Below, piece after piece: positions 35,339 to 44,939 of a stretch of 64,000 bases of DNA. A program made the position numbers and the translations under genes. The stretch's first letter is position 1; every line of letters begins with the position of its first letter. Location: contig NZ_CP104877.1 of assembly GCF_025452095.1 (NCBI RefSeq), positions 3,038,001 through 3,102,000 of the forward strand. The letters run 5' to 3'. The stretch is from Paenarthrobacter sp. JL.01a (GTDB lineage: Bacteria; Actinomycetota; Actinomycetes; Actinomycetales; Micrococcaceae). The notes beneath the pieces are model-generated. The model was not told the DNA's origin. It did no database searches and saw nothing but the letters and a program-made list of their open reading frames with translations.

Positions 35339-35965
35339 CTATGACCTGCCCGTTTGTCCTTTGAGCCACCTGCGAAGCAGACCCTCCGGAACTTCCTCCG
35401 ACGTCAGGGCGAAGGAGCGGTGGTCAGCCCACTGTCCATTGATGTGCAGATACCTTTCCCGGTATCCCTCATCGCGGAATCCAAGCTTCTCCACGACCCG
35501 AAGGCTGGGCCCGTTTTCAGGCCGGATGTTGATTTCCATCCGATGCAGCCCGAGCACGTTGAAGCAGTGATCCGTCGCCATCGCTACCGCCGTGGGGGCG
35601 ATGCCGCGGCCGGCCCGCTCCTTGTCCACCCAATAGCCAAGGGTGGCCATCATGGCTGATCCCCAGATAATCGAGGAAACCGTCAGTTGACCCACGATGG
35701 CGGGTTCACGGAGGCCGGCTGTGCGTTCAACGATGACGAACGGCAAAGCCGTGGAATGGCGCGCCTGCTCGTTCAAGGATGCAACCATCTGGCGATAGCT
35801 GGGGAGGCGGCCACCCGGAGCCGGGTTGGACGCCTCCCACGGCGCAAGCCAATCACTGTTCCGCGAACGGACCTCGGACCATTCCCGCTTATCGCGGTAC
35901 CGGATGGGCCGAAGTGCCAGGTCTCCGCACTCCAGCGTCACCGGCCAGATCGCAGAACCGTACAT
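35339..35965 (-). CDS. GNAT N-acetyltransferase, RimJ type
   Basis: A 208-residue GNAT enzyme using acetyl-CoA. Strand/turn LALRPIRYRDKREWSEVR opens the fold. Motif A, the CoA pyrophosphate loop, is GYWVDKERAGRGIAPTAV (RxxGxA-type), followed by HRMEINIRPENGPSLRVVEKLGFRDEGYRERYLHINGQW, split here over strands 6-7. RimJ homologues acetylate the N-terminus of ribosomal S5. The ATG at 35965 avoids overlap with galU; one at 36007 would overlap by 37 bases. Confidence 0.87.
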   Translation of the reverse strand: MYGSAIWPVTLECGDLALRPIRYRDKREWSEVRSRNSDWLAPWEASNPAPGGRLPSYRQMVASLNEQARHSTALPFVIVERTAGLREPAIVGQLTVSSIIWGSAMMATLGYWVDKERAGRGIAPTAVAMATDHCFNVLGLHRMEINIRPENGPSLRVVEKLGFRDEGYRERYLHINGQWADHRSFALTSEEVPEGLLRRWLKGQTGRS

Positions 35966-35970
35966 CCTTG

Positions 35971-36876
35971 TTACTGGGGAAGCGTGGCGGTGAAGTTCGG
36001 CAGCCACTCGCGAAGCTCAGGACCGAGGTCCTCACGCTCGGCTGCCAGCTCGATGCAGGCTTTGAGGTAGCTGAGCTTGTCGCCGGTGTCGTAGCGTCGG
36101 CCGCGGAAGACCACGCCGTACACGCCGTAGCCCTCTCCCTCGCCGGCTGCCAGGACCTCAAGGGCGTCGGTCAGCTGGATTTCTCCACCACGGCCCGGGC
36201 CGGTCTTCTCCAGGACCTCGAAGACAGCCGGGTGCAGCACGTAGCGGCCAATCACGGCAAGGTTCGAAGGGGCCTCTTCGGGAGACGGCTTTTCCACCAG
36301 TTGCTTGATGCGGACGTAACCGTCCTCGTCGATGTCCTCAACGTCGGCGCAGCCGTAAGCGCTGATCTTGGACGGCTCCACCTCGATCAGGGCCACAACG
36401 GAACCGCCGGTCTTCTGCTGGACAGCGATCATTTCGCTCAGGAGATCGTCGCGCGCGTCGATGAGGTCGTCACCGAGCAGGACGGCGAAGGGCTCGTAAC
36501 CGACGTGCTGCTTTGCACGCAGGACAGCGTGGCCCAGGCCGTTCGGATCGCCCTGACGGACGTAGTGGATGTCGCCGAGGTTGGTGGCGGACTGGATGGC
36601 TTCGAGCTTGGCGGTGTCGCCCTTTTCAGCCAAGGTCGCTTCAAGCGCCGGCACCCGGTCAAAGTGGTCTTCCAGAGCGCGCTTGCTGCGTCCTGTGATC
36701 ATGAGGACGTCGTGCAGGCCCACCTTGACCGCTTCTTCGACGACGTACTGGATGGCGGGCTTGTCGACCACGGGCAGCATTTCCTTCGGCATCGCCTTGG
36801 TGGCGGGAAGGAACCGGGTACCAAGACCCGCTGCAGGGATGACAGCCTTACGGACAGCGTTGTTATCGAGAGTCAC
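35971..36876 (-). CDS. galU: UTP-glucose-1-phosphate uridylyltransferase
   Basis: Makes UDP-glucose from UTP and glucose-1-phosphate. The nucleotide-binding GLGTRFLPATKAMPKEMLP lies near residues 17-35, and YVVEEAVKVGLHDVLMITGR, VLLGDDLID and NLAVIGRYVLHPAVF are typical. The GTG at 36876 gives the usual TLDNNAVRKAVIPAAG start; an ATG 10 codons earlier (36906) is possible. Length (301 aa) is normal. It is divergent from the 5-FTHF cyclo-ligase gene. Confidence 0.95.
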   Translation of the reverse strand: MTLDNNAVRKAVIPAAGLGTRFLPATKAMPKEMLPVVDKPAIQYVVEEAVKVGLHDVLMITGRSKRALEDHFDRVPALEATLAEKGDTAKLEAIQSATNLGDIHYVRQGDPNGLGHAVLRAKQHVGYEPFAVLLGDDLIDARDDLLSEMIAVQQKTGGSVVALIEVEPSKISAYGCADVEDIDEDGYVRIKQLVEKPSPEEAPSNLAVIGRYVLHPAVFEVLEKTGPGRGGEIQLTDALEVLAAGEGEGYGVYGVVFRGRRYDTGDKLSYLKACIELAAEREDLGPELREWLPNFTATLPQ

Positions 36877-37003
36877 CGGACTAATGTAACGGAAGGAACA
36901 GATCATCGGCTAAACCCCCGCCGCGCGGCTTGCACATTTTCCTGGCTGCTCAACACCACGCAACAATTCAATCGGACCCCACGAACCTGAGGATTGGACA
37001 CAG

Positions 37004-37618
37004 ATGGCATCGAAAGAAGACATCCGCCGCAGCCGGCGTCTCTACAGAAGGGCCCTGTCCCCGGAGCAGATCGCAACAGCGGGCGAGGCCCTGGCCCAGC
37101 ATGGAACCGCCTGGGCCAAGGGCATCACCTCCGGCGAACCAGCCCGGTTCGCGGTGTATGTGGGAGTCGCTTTCGAACCACCCACCATGCCACTGCTTGA
37201 GGCCCTTCATAACGCGGGCCACGAGGTGCTGCTTCCGGTCTGCGAACCGGAACGCCAACTGAGCTGGGTGCATTGGACTCCGTCGACGGTCTTTGAGCGC
37301 TCCACCTACGCGCCCATCGACGAACCCCTGGGCGAGCGATTGGACAGTTCAGTGGTCGCAACTGCCGCGGGGATCTTCATGCCGGCTACCGCCGTCGATC
37401 GTGACGGAAACAGGATCGGCCAAGGCGGCGGATACTACGACCGGCTGCTGCAGGGCCTCGATGCCTCCGGTCAGCGGCCGCCCACCATCGCCGTGGTGTA
37501 CGACGACGATCTGTTGCCTTTCGGCTCCATACCCGCCGAAGCTTTTGATCGCCCTGTGCGGGAAGTACTGACGCCGTCCGGCGTCGTCACGCTGGATGAC
37601 GCCGGAGAAGACGCCTGA
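37004..37618 (+). CDS. 5-formyltetrahydrofolate cyclo-ligase
   Basis: Converts 5-formyl-THF to 5,10-methenyl-THF with ATP. The signature GQGGGYYDR is at 139-147, after GIFMPATAVDRDGNRI; the basic start KEDIRRSRRLYRRAL and DDDLLPFGSIPAEAFDRPVREVLTP agree with the family (204 aa). It is divergent from galU across about 130 bases. That neighbourhood is shared with mycobacteria. Confidence 0.94.
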   Translation: MASKEDIRRSRRLYRRALSPEQIATAGEALAQHGTAWAKGITSGEPARFAVYVGVAFEPPTMPLLEALHNAGHEVLLPVCEPERQLSWVHWTPSTVFERSTYAPIDEPLGERLDSSVVATAAGIFMPATAVDRDGNRIGQGGGYYDRLLQGLDASGQRPPTIAVVYDDDLLPFGSIPAEAFDRPVREVLTPSGVVTLDDAGEDA

Positions 37619-37761
37619 AGGGTGGTGAGTTCCGGCACAGGTGCTGGCGAACGCCGCAGGGACGGGTGATAGAATTGGCACTCAGGCCCTGGGACTGCTA
37701 ATGCGGAAACTCTTCGCTGCGGCGCCACAGGACCTGAACTTTGTCCTAAAGGAGGAACTCA

Positions 37762-38034
37762 GTGCCCACATACGCATACGCCTGCAAAGACTGTGACCAT
37801 GCCTTCGACATCGTCCAGTCCTTCTCAGACAGCTCCCTGACAGAGTGCCCGGAATGCAAAGGCACGCTGCGCAAGAAGTTCAACAGCGTTGGCGTCGTCT
37901 TCAAGGGCTCCGGTTTCTACCGCACAGACTCGCGTGACACGAAGGGCAGCAGCACCGTTTCGGCAGCGCCCTCCACTCCAAGCGCACCTGCGGCCGCCAC
38001 ACCCGCTCCCGCTGCCGCGGCAGCAGCGAGCTAA
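37762..38034 (+). CDS. FmdB family zinc-ribbon protein
   Basis: A 90-residue protein with a zinc ribbon from C8/C11 and C29/C32 (MPTYAYACKDCDHAF and LTECPECKG), then LRKKFNSVGVVFKGSGFYRTD, as in FmdB-type regulatory proteins. The last 35 residues are alanine, proline and threonine rich. The GTG at 37762 follows AAAGGAGG. A 143-base leader separates it from the folate gene and carries a small AGGAC/GTCCT hairpin just before the ribosome site. Function is uncertain. Confidence 0.9.
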   Translation: MPTYAYACKDCDHAFDIVQSFSDSSLTECPECKGTLRKKFNSVGVVFKGSGFYRTDSRDTKGSSTVSAAPSTPSAPAAATPAPAAAAAAS

Positions 38035-38061
38035 GTCCGGGGACTTTTCCACATAGGGAGG

Positions 38062-38083
38062 CCGGCCCCTGTCAGGGGGCCGG
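38062..38083 (+). terminator. GC-rich hairpin between fmdB and the SAF gene
   Basis: An 8-bp perfect GC stem (38062-38069 with 38076-38083) with a 6-base loop, 27 bases after the fmdB stop. No T-run follows, so it may attenuate rather than end transcription into the next gene. Confidence 0.4.
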
Positions 38084-38105
38084 ACATGCTGGCTACCGTG
38101 GCGGC

Positions 38106-38906
38106 ATGTCACCTACCTCCCGAAGCGCCTTACTTGCCCGTGCCAAGCGCTCAGCAGGAACTGCTGACAGGGAACTGCTTCGGCCGCCGGGACAATACCG
38201 GCCGCCTTCCCCTGGTCGCGCCCGCCCCATTTTCAGACGCGACGGGCCTCCAACCCCTCGTCAACGGGCACGACGCTCGCCCAGGGCATGGATTTCGCGC
38301 AACCGCCGGCTCTGTGTCGCCCTGCTTCTATGCCTTGCCGCAGGGATGGCCGTCCAGCAGCTGACTCCGGCGTCGGCGGCGCATGCCACCGTCCTTGTGG
38401 CAGTGCGCGATCTCGCGGCCGGCACCACACTGAAGGAAACCGACTTCACCACAGTGGACATCGCGCCTGAACTCGCTTTGACCGCGCAGGTGGAAAATCC
38501 TGCAAGGCTCGCCGGACGCCAATTGGCATCTCCCCTGGGCAAGGGGCAAATCCCAACTGATTCAGTTCTCCTGGGACCGGGCCTGCTAACCGGCTCTCCC
38601 GCAGGCACAGCTGCCGTTCCACTCCGCATGGCCGATCCCTCCTCTATTCAGCTCCTTTCGCCAGGGCAGCTGGTGACGGTGGTCCTTACCGCTTCCGGCT
38701 CCTATGACGAATCGCGCCAAAGCCAGGTCCTTGCCGGCCCCGTGCCCGTACTTTGGACCTCGGCCCAGGGAGGTAAGGCGGGCGAATGGCTTGGGACAAG
38801 TGACACCGACGGGCTGGTGGTGGTTGCAGCCAATCCCCAGCAAGCAGAAAAGCTTGCCGGCGCATCAACGCAAGGCAAGCTTTTCTTTGTCCTGGTCAGC
38901 CCATGA
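38106..38906 (+). CDS. SAF domain (CpaB/RcpC-like) membrane protein
   Basis: A 266-residue protein. A basic, proline-rich N-terminus (about 65 residues) precedes one membrane segment (CVALLLCLAAGMAVQQL). A SAF domain follows: VLVAVRDLAAGTTLKETDFTTVDI, RLAGRQLASPLGKGQIP. The C-terminus has SIQLLSPGQLVTVVLTASG and GLVVVAANPQQAEKLAG, as in CpaB/RcpC of Flp pilus systems. No other pilus gene is near, so its partner is unclear. It converges on the large helicase-like gene with 14 bases between stops. Confidence 0.83.
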   Translation: MSPTSRSALLARAKRSAGTADRELLRPPGQYRPPSPGRARPIFRRDGPPTPRQRARRSPRAWISRNRRLCVALLLCLAAGMAVQQLTPASAAHATVLVAVRDLAAGTTLKETDFTTVDIAPELALTAQVENPARLAGRQLASPLGKGQIPTDSVLLGPGLLTGSPAGTAAVPLRMADPSSIQLLSPGQLVTVVLTASGSYDESRQSQVLAGPVPVLWTSAQGGKAGEWLGTSDTDGLVVVAANPQQAEKLAGASTQGKLFFVLVSP

Positions 38907-38920
38907 GGCCTTTCAAGCGA

Positions 38921-41900
38921 TTATCCCCAGTGCGGGGGCTTCTGCTCCTTCAACCACTGCTCGTGGTCGTAGCCGGCCTCGTCGCCCCAGGCTCGGGGGT
39001 CGTCCTCCGCGGCTTTCGTGGGAAGGATGCCGCCGGAGCTGTGCTTGGCGGGGGTCGTTTCCCTAGCTTTTTCAGCAGTGGCCCCGTCCTGGCCGCCGGC
39101 GTCGCCTTCGGCACCGCCGTTGCCCGTGCCGCTGTCTTGTTCCGTCATTGCTGCTTTCCTGTCCGCTGCCTGGTCCCGCTCGCTGCCATTTTCCCCGGGC
39201 TGCTTACCCGAGGCAGCGGTCGAAGGGCGAGTGAACGCTGGCTTTGCCTTGTCCAGATTCAATTGTTCAACATCCATGTCCAGGAAACCATGCTGCGGAG
39301 ATTCCGTGGAGGTGAGAATGTGGTTCTCCAGGCCGAGGTAGGAACCGATTCGGTCAGCGCAGGAGGACGGGTCGGTGAAGACCTCGATGGTCCAGAGCGA
39401 CATGTACCGCCAGCCCATGCGCTCCAGGAGCTGCGGCCGCAACCTGCTGCGTTCACGGACACTCATGCGCCGGTAGCGTTCCGTGCCATCGGATTCGATG
39501 GCCACCGGCGTTGGAATCTCGGCTCCCTCGCGGCCAATCGTGTGCACCGGATCGGCAGCGGCGGCAATGTCCAGGACGCCGTCGTAGAGGTGCCACACGC
39601 GGGCACCCCTGGCACGCAGGCGTTCTCCAAGGTCGGCGACCAAAGGGTCTTCGCCGAGGGCCTGCTCACTGGCGACCGCGCGGGACGCCGGGGTTCCGAG
39701 ATTGCTGTTGCCGGAGAGTTCCCGGTCCAACAACTCATAGAAGTCCACAGCACCGTGCGACAAGCGATCCAGGTCAAGATCCTCGGGCCGGAAGCAGCTC
39801 AGTACGTGCATGGAGCGCCGGGCCCTGGTCATCGCCAAGGCGAAGCGGTTACGGCCACCTTCAGCCGACAAGGGGCCAAAAGAGTGGAGTGCCCGGCCGT
39901 GGGGTGTGCGCCCGTAACCGAGGGAGAAGATCACGTGGTCGCGGACCAGACCTTGCGCGCGTTCAAGATCCACCACACGGAAGGACTCAGGGCCGGCCGC
40001 GAAGAAGGACGCCAACAAAGGATGGTTCGGCAGTTGAAGCCTGATGGCCTCGCCGATCCTGGCAGCGTGGCGCAGGCTTGCTGTCACCACGGCCAAACTG
40101 GTGCGTGGACGCAACGTGGCGTGCTCGAAGACGAGGTCAACCACACGGTTCACTTCGGCGGTGACCGACTCCACGCCCTCGTGATCGGCTCCGGGGAGTC
40201 CTGTGCCGTCGGGAATGTACTCGACAAGGATCGAACGATCCAAGCCAGTGACCGAGTTGCCGTCGGGCAGTCGCTTCAGGCCGCCGTCGTAATAGTTCTT
40301 GCTCAACTGCAGGATCAAGTCTTCGTCAACTGCCCGGTAAACCCAGTTCAATTGCCACGAGGGCAAGACCCGGGAGAGGGCCTTGAACGCACTCTCCACG
40401 GTTTCGTGGCCGGCCACCCCGGCTACCGGCGGCTCAACGGCCACGCTGAAGGTCCGGGCGTTGGCGATCTTCGCGTCGCCGAACGCCACCACCTGGCGGG
40501 CACGTGCGATCGCGGGAAGGACTGCCTGCAGGGATGTCGACTCGGCGTCGATGACCACCACGGCGTCAAACTTCTGCTCGGCGGGGAGGACTCCGGTGAG
40601 CAGATAAGGGCTGACAGACCACACCGGGACCAGCATCGGCACGAGGTCCGGAGCTTGGGCGCTCAGGGCAGGCAAAGTTACCCGCCCATCCTTCAGCAAG
40701 GCACGCAGCAGCTCGGCCTGGCGGGGGTGGTCAACCAGCCCTTGGCGCCACCTTTGTGCGAGCTGCCACCGGAGCCGGGCAGCACCACTGGCGATGTGCG
40801 CCTGGTCGGCCAACCTGAACTCGGCTTCAAGGCGGCGCAGGGAGTCGCCATCGGACATGGCGAGGTAGTCGTCGCCACTGATCATCGCTTCCAGGGCGGA
40901 CTGCCACCAGGCCAGGTCCAGCTCGGCGGCCACCGAGGACGCGGGAACTTCGCGTTCCGCCAGATCCGCCAGCAGCTCTCCAAGGCCGTGCTCACGCATT
41001 TCCTCGATCAGGAGGGTGCGCTCCGGCAACGACTCCAGCGTGTCAGTGTCTGCCACGAGACTCTCAAGGCGCTCCATGAGCTCCGGGTAGGGCGTACCGT
41101 GAAGCGAGCCGCCGGCGGAGGTGTGCTTGAGGGCGTCACCGAGCCTGCGAAGTTCGGTATCGAGCTCGCGGTAGAGCGCGCCGAGATCGGCCAGCCCCGA
41201 GGGAACTGCCGGATGGCGTTGCGTTGTGGCGTAACCCGCCCACAGCGCGCGTTGCTCCTGGACAAGGACCAACGAACTGTGGAGATCAGCAATGTGAACA
41301 CCAGGCCGCACATATTCCTTGGCCACGCGCCGCAGCCTGGAGCGCTGCATGGAAGGCATCTCGATGTTCCGCTCACGCCGCCACGCCGAACTGGCAGTGG
41401 CCGAAATGAGGTCGTGCACCGGGCGGTCAAAGATGTCCGGCGTGAACTTGTCCAGGCTCTCGCGCACAGCAATCAGCAGTTCGAGCTGGGCACCCCATTC
41501 CGTAAAGGTCTCGCCCAGGCGGATCTCGGCGTGATCGGACACCTGCTTCATGCGGTCGCGCAGGACGGGGAGTTTCTCCGCGGCCAGGCGGGCAAGCTGC
41601 TGCGCTTCCTCGGTTTCCTTGCGGGTGACCAAACGGGCGCCGTACCAAGGACTGCTGGTCGAAGCCCGGCTGAAGCTTCCAAGTTCTGCAGCACGCCGGA
41701 GCCGTGCAGCGAGTTCCTCGCGGTCCTTGATGTTGTCCAGGACGCTGCGCTTCAGACGCACGGTCGTGGAGGGAGCCGGATGGATGGATGTCAGTTCCGC
41801 GAGAGACTGCATGGCCTGATAGGGCGAGCAGCCCCAACGCTCACGGACGTTGTGCAGGGACGCAACGTGGTCCATCAGCGCGTGCCGATGCCCGGTCAAT

Positions 41901-43078
41901 GTCTGGTGCAAATTGCCAAGCTGCGGCTCAAGCGCCTTCTCGTTGCGCATGATTGCCCGAACCAGCTGGGCTTTGAGCTGCTGCGGGGTGGTTCCGTTAC
42001 CGGGGCGGAAGAGCAGCGAATCGAGTCCGAGTGATTCAAGGTGCGCGGACAATCCGGCGAGGCTGGACTGCCGGTCCCCCACTACCAGGACCGACTTTCC
42101 TTCGCAGACCAGCGCACCGATGGCGTTGATGGCGGTCTGGGTTTGCCCGCTCCCCGGCGGCGTACTGACTACCAGGGAGTCTCCGGCGCGAACGGCGTCA
42201 ACTACGTACTGCTGGTCCGTGTCGGCATCAAGCAAAAGGAGTTCATCGGCTGGATCACGGACATCCAGGCTGGGGAACCTGCCTGCCTTGATGGGTTCCG
42301 GCTCGATCTCGCCGCCGTTGGCAGCAGTGGCCAGCGCGGCCACGGTGGGGTTGTTCAGGTTGATCCAGGGATCGTCGAGGTTGCCGGAGAGGTCGGCCAG
42401 CGTTGTCACCAGAAGGTTGAACTCTACCTCTGCGCCATGGATCGGCTGAACCAGCGTGGACAGACGATCCAGGACAGGTTGCGGATCCAATCGCGCGGTG
42501 TTGTACGCCATGCGGGCCACGGCGTTGACGTCAAAGACGATGCCGTGCACCGTCTTCAGGTGACGCACCAGGGCCGGGTTCATGCGCGCTTGCTCGGTGA
42601 GCTGGAGTTCGAAGTCGTCCTCTCCCGGCCGGACCGTAAGGACAATGGACGTGAGCATGACGGGAGCGGAGACACGCTGCGGTTTGCCACCGACGGCTGA
42701 TGTCCACACCACGGTACCGGCGGACAAGTAGCCGGCTTCGATACCGCGGTCATTGCTGAGCTCAAAAATCTTCGACCTGATGTTCCGGGCTGCCCGGGCA
42801 GCCACGAGATACTGCTGGCGGTCCCTGATCAGGGTGGACAAGCGTGTCCTGCGGCCCGCCAACAGCTGCGCCAAGCCTGAGGGATGCGCGTTGCTGAGGT
42901 CAATAGCGCCTTCGGGCGTCTTGACGAAACGCAGCATAGTGTCTGCCCCGGTGACGGGTTTGAGACCAGACAGCCATTTGCGGAGCTCTTCAGAGCCCTC
43001 TTCCTGGCCTTGACCTACTGACACGACTTCTGCCTTCTTTTCTGTACTAGCTTTAGACGCCTTGGACCATACCGGCAT
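38921..43078 (-). CDS. SF1-helicase-like protein with degenerate ATPase motifs and C-terminal nuclease-like domain
   Basis: About 1385 residues. The N-terminal 300 residues resemble the DUF4011-type region of bacterial helicase-nuclease proteins. The P-loop reads STPPGSGQTQTAINAI: the essential lysine is Q (CAA, 42143-42145). Walker B is VVVIDAEST, with DAES in place of DEAS (40541-40549), and motif III is GDAKIAN without the usual Q. Later motifs (ERAQGLVRDHVIFSLGYG and FALAMTRARRSM) remain. The last domain (GVLDIAAAADP, VAIESDG, RSRLRPQLLERMGWRYMSLW) looks like a Vsr/PD-(D/E)xK fold. A polar tail of about 120 residues follows. ATG at 43078 is preferred; GTG at 43144 is possible. Identity of the family is sound, activity is doubtful. 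Confidence 0.8.
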   Translation of the reverse strand: MPVWSKASKASTEKKAEVVSVGQGQEEGSEELRKWLSGLKPVTGADTMLRFVKTPEGAIDLSNAHPSGLAQLLAGRRTRLSTLIRDRQQYLVAARAARNIRSKIFELSNDRGIEAGYLSAGTVVWTSAVGGKPQRVSAPVMLTSIVLTVRPGEDDFELQLTEQARMNPALVRHLKTVHGIVFDVNAVARMAYNTARLDPQPVLDRLSTLVQPIHGAEVEFNLLVTTLADLSGNLDDPWINLNNPTVAALATAANGGEIEPEPIKAGRFPSLDVRDPADELLLLDADTDQQYVVDAVRAGDSLVVSTPPGSGQTQTAINAIGALVCEGKSVLVVGDRQSSLAGLSAHLESLGLDSLLFRPGNGTTPQQLKAQLVRAIMRNEKALEPQLGNLHQTLTGHRHALMDHVASLHNVRERWGCSPYQAMQSLAELTSIHPAPSTTVRLKRSVLDNIKDREELAARLRRAAELGSFSRASTSSPWYGARLVTRKETEEAQQLARLAAEKLPVLRDRMKQVSDHAEIRLGETFTEWGAQLELLIAVRESLDKFTPDIFDRPVHDLISATASSAWRRERNIEMPSMQRSRLRRVAKEYVRPGVHIADLHSSLVLVQEQRALWAGYATTQRHPAVPSGLADLGALYRELDTELRRLGDALKHTSAGGSLHGTPYPELMERLESLVADTDTLESLPERTLLIEEMREHGLGELLADLAEREVPASSVAAELDLAWWQSALEAMISGDDYLAMSDGDSLRRLEAEFRLADQAHIASGAARLRWQLAQRWRQGLVDHPRQAELLRALLKDGRVTLPALSAQAPDLVPMLVPVWSVSPYLLTGVLPAEQKFDAVVVIDAESTSLQAVLPAIARARQVVAFGDAKIANARTFSVAVEPPVAGVAGHETVESAFKALSRVLPSWQLNWVYRAVDEDLILQLSKNYYDGGLKRLPDGNSVTGLDRSILVEYIPDGTGLPGADHEGVESVTAEVNRVVDLVFEHATLRPRTSLAVVTASLRHAARIGEAIRLQLPNHPLLASFFAAGPESFRVVDLERAQGLVRDHVIFSLGYGRTPHGRALHSFGPLSAEGGRNRFALAMTRARRSMHVLSCFRPEDLDLDRLSHGAVDFYELLDRELSGNSNLGTPASRAVASEQALGEDPLVADLGERLRARGARVWHLYDGVLDIAAAADPVHTIGREGAEIPTPVAIESDGTERYRRMSVRERSRLRPQLLERMGWRYMSLWTIEVFTDPSSCADRIGSYLGLENHILTSTESPQHGFLDMDVEQLNLDKAKPAFTRPSTAASGKQPGENGSERDQAADRKAAMTEQDSGTGNGGAEGDAGGQDGATAEKARETTPAKHSSGGILPTKAAEDDPRAWGDEAGYDHEQWLKEQKPPHWG

Positions 43079-43201
43079 ACTTTCGAGGGTAGCGGGAATC
43101 CATGGCCAGCCCGCTCCGCAACGCTGTTCCAACGCGAAATTCACCGGTTTTCACCGCTTGCTGCCCTTTCTCATACCACGCGGGAACTACGCCAAATACA
43201 A

Positions 43202-43233
43202 AGTGGCCGGCCTCCCGAAGGAAGCCGGCCACT
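43202..43233 (-). terminator. Intrinsic terminator after guaA
   Basis: A perfect 10-bp stem (43202-43211 with 43224-43233) lies just past the guaA stop. On the minus strand it is followed by TTTGTATTT. A good factor-independent terminator. Confidence 0.8.
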
Positions 43234-43240
43234 CAGAATG

Positions 43241-44830
43241 CTATTCCCACTCGATGGTTCCCGGTGGCTTGCTGGTGACGTCCAACACCACACGATTCAC
43301 GCCATCCACCTCATTGGTGATGCGGTTGGAGATACGGGCCAGAAGGTCGTAGGGCAAACGCGACCAGTCCGCCGTCATGGCGTCCTCGGAAGATACCGGA
43401 CGCAGGACGATGGGGTGCCCGTAGGTACGTCCATCACCCTGGACGCCGACGCTGCGGACATCGGCAAGGAGAACCACCGGCATCTGCCAGACGTCGTTGT
43501 CCAGGCCTGCGGCCGTGAGTTCTGCGCGGGCAATGGCATCGGCCTTACGGAGCAGGTCGAGACGCTCCTTGGTCACTTCACCGACGATGCGGATACCCAA
43601 ACCCGGGCCGGGGAACGGCTGGCGGCCCACGATTTCCTGGGGCAGTCCAAGCTGTGCACCAACGGCGCGGACTTCGTCCTTGAAGAGGGCGCGCAGCGGC
43701 TCAACGAGCTCAAACTGCAGATCCTCCGGAAGCCCGCCAACGTTGTGGTGGCTCTTGATGTTCGCAGCACCCTCGCCGCCGCCGGATTCGACGACGTCCG
43801 GGTAGAGCGTGCCCTGGACCAGGAACTTGATCTTTTCGCCTTCGGCAGCTGCCTGGGCGATGATGGCCCGCTCGGCTTCTTCGAAAGCACGGATGAATTC
43901 GCGGCCGATGATCTTGCGCTTGGTTTCGGGATCGCTGACCCCGGCCAGGGCAGAGAGGAAGCGTTCCTGCTCGTTGGCGACATACAGGTTGACACCCGTA
44001 GCGGCGACGAAGTCACGTTCGACCTGCTCGGCCTCCCCCTCACGGAGCAAACCGTGATCGACGAAGACACAAGTGAGCTGGTCACCAACGGCACGCTGGA
44101 CGAGTGCGGCCGCAACAGCCGAGTCGACGCCACCGGAGAGGCCACAAATGACCTTGGAGTCCCCGATTTGCTCGCGGATGCGCTCCACCTGCTCTTCAAG
44201 TATGTTGCCGGTGGTCCAGTTCGGGCTCAAACCGGCGCCCTTGAACAGGAAGTTTTCCAGGACGTGCTGGCCAAGGACGGAGTGCTTCACTTCCGGGTGC
44301 CACTGCACACCGTAAAGGCGCTTCTCGTCGTTGGCGAAGGCAGCGACCGGCGCTCCGGCCGTCGTCGCCAGCACTTCAAAGCCTTCAGGTGCCTCATGGA
44401 CGGAGTCGCCGTGGCTCATCCAGGTGTTCTGGGAGGCCGGGACGCCGTCGAGGATGGAACGTGCGTCGCCCACAAGGAGGGCTTCGGTCGCGCCGTACTC
44501 CCGCAGGCCCGTCTGGGCCACTTTGCCACCAAGGGCGTTGGCCATGGCCTGGAATCCGTAGCAGATGCCGAACACGGGAACGCCGGCCTCGAAGAGGTCA
44601 GCCTCCACGAACGGGGCTCCTTCGGCGTAGACGCTGGAGGGTCCGCCGGAGAGGATGATGGCTGCCGGGTCTTTGGCCAGAAGCTGCTCGGTGGTGAAGG
44701 TGTGCGGAACGATTTCCGAATACACGTTTGCTTCACGGACGCGGCGGGCAATCAGCTGCGCGTACTGGGCACCGTAGTCAACAACCAGCACCGGCTTCTG
44801 TGAAGTCTGGGGTGCGGTGGGAGTAGTCAC
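43241..44830 (-). CDS. guaA: GMP synthase (glutamine-hydrolysing)
   Basis: Converts XMP to GMP using glutamine and ATP. The class I glutaminase triad is C90 ([10 protein letters not shown]), H177 and E179 ([11 protein letters not shown]). The ATP pyrophosphatase P-loop SGGVDS is at 231-236, followed by [12 protein letters not shown] and the C-terminal dimerisation domain, which ends [20 protein letters not shown] and closes at TIEWE. Length (529 aa) is normal. The start is GTG. It stands with its own terminator, near guaB3 and guaB. Confidence 0.97.
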   Translation of the reverse strand: MTTPTAPQTSQKPVLVVDYGAQYAQLIARRVREANVYSEIVPHTFTTEQLLAKDPAAIILSGGPSSVYAEGAPFVEADLFEAGVPVFGICYGFQAMANALGGKVAQTGLREYGATEALLVGDARSILDGVPASQNTWMSHGDSVHEAPEGFEVLATTAGAPVAAFANDEKRLYGVQWHPEVKHSVLGQHVLENFLFKGAGLSPNWTTGNILEEQVERIREQIGDSKVICGLSGGVDSAVAAALVQRAVGDQLTCVFVDHGLLREGEAEQVERDFVAATGVNLYVANEQERFLSALAGVSDPETKRKIIGREFIRAFEEAERAIIAQAAAEGEKIKFLVQGTLYPDVVESGGGEGAANIKSHHNVGGLPEDLQFELVEPLRALFKDEVRAVGAQLGLPQEIVGRQPFPGPGLGIRIVGEVTKERLDLLRKADAIARAELTAAGLDNDVWQMPVVLLADVRSVGVQGDGRTYGHPIVLRPVSSEDAMTADWSRLPYDLLARISNRITNEVDGVNRVVLDVTSKPPGTIEWE

Positions 44831-44850
44831 CAGTCAAGACTACTTTGCCG

Positions 44851-44882
44851 GACCGCCCCCGTGCACGTTGACAAGGGCGGTC
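44851..44882 (-). terminator. Hairpin after the SURF1-DUF3817 operon
   Basis: An 8-bp stem (44851-44858 with 44875-44882) with an inner CGTGCACG palindrome, downstream of the DUF3817 stop and just before the guaA start. It lacks a clear T-run on the minus strand; modest support. Confidence 0.4.
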
Positions 44883-44939
44883 AGCGGCCAAAACAGGCCC
44901 TCCCGTTAGGTAACTCACATCGCGGATGCCCGCAGGCTC

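Noticed and set aside
38903..42034. A 1043-codon open frame on the plus strand opposite the helicase-like gene
   Set aside because: It mirrors the third-position GC bias of the minus-strand gene, lacks recognisable domains and is low-complexity in composition. The minus-strand product has clear motifs.
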